Below, piece after piece: positions 62,425 through 64,000 of a stretch of 64,000 bases of DNA. Source of the stretch: Psychrobacter sp. 1044 (GTDB lineage Bacteria; Pseudomonadota; Gammaproteobacteria; Pseudomonadales; Moraxellaceae); the NCBI RefSeq assembly GCF_904846525.1, contig NZ_CAJHAZ010000014.1:1-64000 (forward strand), given 5' to 3'. Below the pieces are notes generated by a model that saw nothing but the letters and a program-made list of their open reading frames with translations, was not told where the DNA came from and ran no database searches. The first letter of the stretch is position 1. Each line of letters opens with the position of its first letter. Both the position numbers and the translations under genes were made by a program.

Positions 62425-63078
62425 TCAACCTTTCTCAGTCAACAGCCTAATTCCCAAGCTAATAAATACCACACCGCTTATCTTGTTTAAAATGGCTTCG
62501 ATAGAGGGCTTTTTTCTCAGGTTTTCACTGAATTTTGACGCCAATAATGCTAAGCATAAGCACCATATAAAGCCAGTGACAGCAAAGGTCAGTCCTAAAA
62601 TGACGAACGACACCATGCTATAAGCATAACTGGCATCGATAAACTGAGGGAAGAACGCCAAAAAGAATAATGCAACTTTTGGATTAAAGGTATTGGTGAG
62701 CACACCTTGCTTATATATTTGCCAGTGATCTAAAGGCTGAACGGGCTTTGGCTTCTCGTCATCCTGCAAACTCGCGGCTATCAAAGGCGGTTGTTTACTT
62801 ATGAGCATTTTGACGCCTAGATAGCACAAATAGCTGGCACCAATATATTTTACGAGCATAAATGCCGTGGGGGAGTTAGCCAGCAACACGGACAATCCTA
62901 GCGAAGCCAGTAGCGTATGCACCAGAATGCCTGAAGTAATACCCAACACAGAATAAAACCCTGCCGTTTGCCCCTGCGAAATACTACGGGTAATGATGTA
63001 CATGCTATCCGTGCCTGGGGTCAGGTTTAACAAGATAGCTGCCATGATAAACCCTAGATAGTTCTCAATCCCGAACAT
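62425..63078 (-). CDS. LysE/RhtB-family amino-acid exporter
   Basis: A 217-residue inner-membrane exporter with about six TM helices. The N-terminal LNLTPGTDSMYIITRSISQGQTAGF and the NTFNPKVALFFLAFFPQFID segment are diagnostic of the family. It probably exports amino acids such as threonine, homoserine or branched-chain residues; the substrate is unknown. The gene is full length, unlike the broken relative at 27925-28560. The start is ATG at 63078 with AGGAAG-type site upstream. Confidence 0.9.
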   Translation of the reverse strand: MFGIENYLGFIMAAILLNLTPGTDSMYIITRSISQGQTAGFYSVLGITSGILVHTLLASLGLSVLLANSPTAFMLVKYIGASYLCYLGVKMLISKQPPLIAASLQDDEKPKPVQPLDHWQIYKQGVLTNTFNPKVALFFLAFFPQFIDASYAYSMVSFVILGLTFAVTGFIWCLCLALLASKFSENLRKKPSIEAILNKISGVVFISLGIRLLTEKG

Positions 63079-63362
63079 GGTTAAAACTTCCTTGTGTTAA
63101 GCCTAAAAATTTGTATGTTATAAAGTATTTATACATTCTATAAAATTCTTATAGGATTGATGGTAGCGAGGATCGTAAGAGTTGGCAATACAATAAATCA
63201 TTCAATAAATACTGATATTAGAAACCATAAAGTAGGTTATGGCTTCAGTCTTTCTCAAAATCAATAAAACGTAAATATCTTATAAAATCGCAGATACCGC
63301 AATGTGAACTCTGATAAGATATCAGAGATTAATAAGACATTTGTTGATAATAAGGATTTGAG

Positions 63363-63662
63363 ATGAAACGTTTGGCTTATACCATTGCTGTATCTGTTTT
63401 GGCCATGACTGTTGGGATAAATGCCGCGCATGCCGAGAGAGTTTGCAAAGTAACAGATCCGACGGGTACTCCACTAAACATTCGCGACGAGCCTAATGGC
63501 AAGATTATTAATAAGCTGCGTAATGATCGCGAGGTGTATGTCACAGATACTACTTATGATAGTAAAAATCGTCCGTGGGTATATTTAGAAGGCTATTACA
63601 AGGGCGAATACAGGCATTGGGGCTGGGCGATTAGAGAGTTTGTCTCTTGTTATGATCGTTGA
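63363..63662 (+). CDS. Secreted SH3-like domain protein
   Basis: A 99-residue exported protein. The signal peptide (KRLAYTIAVSVLAMTVGINAAHA) is probably cut after AHA at about residue 26. The mature part is a bacterial SH3 domain (TPLNIRDEPNGKIINKL, REVYVTDTTYDSKNRPWVYL, AIREFVSCYD), with Cys at both ends that may form a disulfide. Such domains often bind peptidoglycan or other surface polymers. AAGGA stands about nine bases before the ATG. It is monocistronic, followed by a terminator. Confidence 0.85.
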   Translation: MKRLAYTIAVSVLAMTVGINAAHAERVCKVTDPTGTPLNIRDEPNGKIINKLRNDREVYVTDTTYDSKNRPWVYLEGYYKGEYRHWGWAIREFVSCYDR

Positions 63663-63722
63663 TATATTAATTTCAGCTTATCCAAACCATAATGAACTGG
63701 ATATAACAAAATCAACAGACAT

Positions 63723-63760
63723 AAAAAATCCCAGTCACCGTATGATGACTGGGATTTTTT
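63723..63760. terminator. Intrinsic terminator, probably bidirectional
   Basis: AAAAAATCCCAGTCA pairs with TGACTGGGATTTTTT around an 8-base loop. It lies between the SH3-like gene and the convergent tRNA-Glu gene. Confidence 0.88.
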
Positions 63761-63832
63761 ATTGTTCGCTTATTAGTCTAACCTGATGCTTAAAGGTGTT
63801 AAGCAAAAGTGCTAACAAGTGACGCCGAATAG

Positions 63833-63908
63833 TGGCGTCCCCAGGGGGATTCGAACCCCCGTTACCGCCGTGAAAGGGCGGTGTCCTAGGCCTCTAGACG
63901 ATGGGGAC
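63833..63908 (-). tRNA. tRNA-Glu (anticodon TTC)
   Basis: Read on the minus strand, the sequence starts GTCCCCATCGTCTAGAGG and ends GGGGAC followed by GCCA, with a perfect seven-base acceptor stem. The T-loop GTTCGAATC and the anticodon loop CCCTTTCACGG (anticodon TTC) are clear. The CCA end is encoded. The 76-base length is normal. Confidence 0.96.
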
Positions 63909-64000
63909 GCATAGAGTGTTATAACCAAAAAGGCTACAACGGTACTTCACAATATCAGATAGCTTAATAAATAAGCATTGCCTAGGTGCTGATATCATCC

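Overview
The window looks like chromosomal DNA of a Psychrobacter-type member of the Moraxellaceae (Gammaproteobacteria). This rests on the flavour of the proteins, the moderate G+C housekeeping genes and a mesX-mesD methionine synthase locus as known from the related Acinetobacter; the species cannot be read from the sequence. It opens on the last bases of a 5S rRNA gene and ends with a tRNA-Glu(TTC).

Region 1 (1-30.6 kb) is mostly host backbone. It starts with a two-gene accessory unit (GNAT acetyltransferase plus a four-TM protein with a HEPN-like C-terminus). Then come a DUF1289 protein, a YqiA-like esterase, parE, a PlsC-like acyltransferase, a divergent SDR, a MscS/CmpX-type channel, a FKBP lipoprotein, argA, a patatin lipoprotein, recG, a 42-residue lysine-rich protein, an RND efflux pair, YceI, the mesX-mesD-flavin reductase-TauE group, a broken LysE exporter, an EamA exporter and truC.

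Region 2 (30698-45056) is the most unusual part: a 14.36 kb Tn7-like transposon inserted just downstream of glmS, the classical attTn7 position. Both ends are visible (5'-TGT...ACA-3', three TnsB-type sites at each end), and both are flanked by the same 5-bp duplication, ATATT. The glmS-proximal end carries tnsA and tnsB. tnsC and tnsD are missing, and an IS3-family element without a clean target duplication sits exactly where tnsC should begin. The cargo is visibly G+C-richer than the host and encodes a carnitine/gamma-butyrobetaine-type module: a GlxA-type AraC regulator, CaiE, an SDR, CaiD, an acyl-CoA dehydrogenase, an ADP-forming acyl-CoA ligase and a BCCT transporter. The cargo ends in a gene cut off after 27 codons, directly against a second, internal copy of the transposon left end (40273). 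An orphan VbhA-type antitoxin follows. The likely job of the cargo is to import trimethylammonium acids (gamma-butyrobetaine, crotonobetaine or carnitine), activate them to CoA esters and interconvert them.

Region 3 (45-64 kb) is host backbone again: glmS, glmU, the ribH-nusB-thiL-pgpA group, hisF, a homoserine kinase with a fused C-terminal domain, a DUF2007-like protein and a class II glutamine amidotransferase. It also has an A+T-rich two-gene module of unknown function (cytosolic protein plus four-TM protein, 55.8-57.2 kb), a YchJ-like SEC-C protein, a YdjM-like membrane protein, acnA, an immunity-like repeat protein, a LysE exporter and a secreted SH3-like protein.

The strongest candidates for new biology are the Tn7-like element with its carnitine cargo and nested ends, the GNAT/4TM-HEPN pair and the 55.8-57.2 kb two-gene module. 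All family names come from reading motifs in the sequence; no database search was run.
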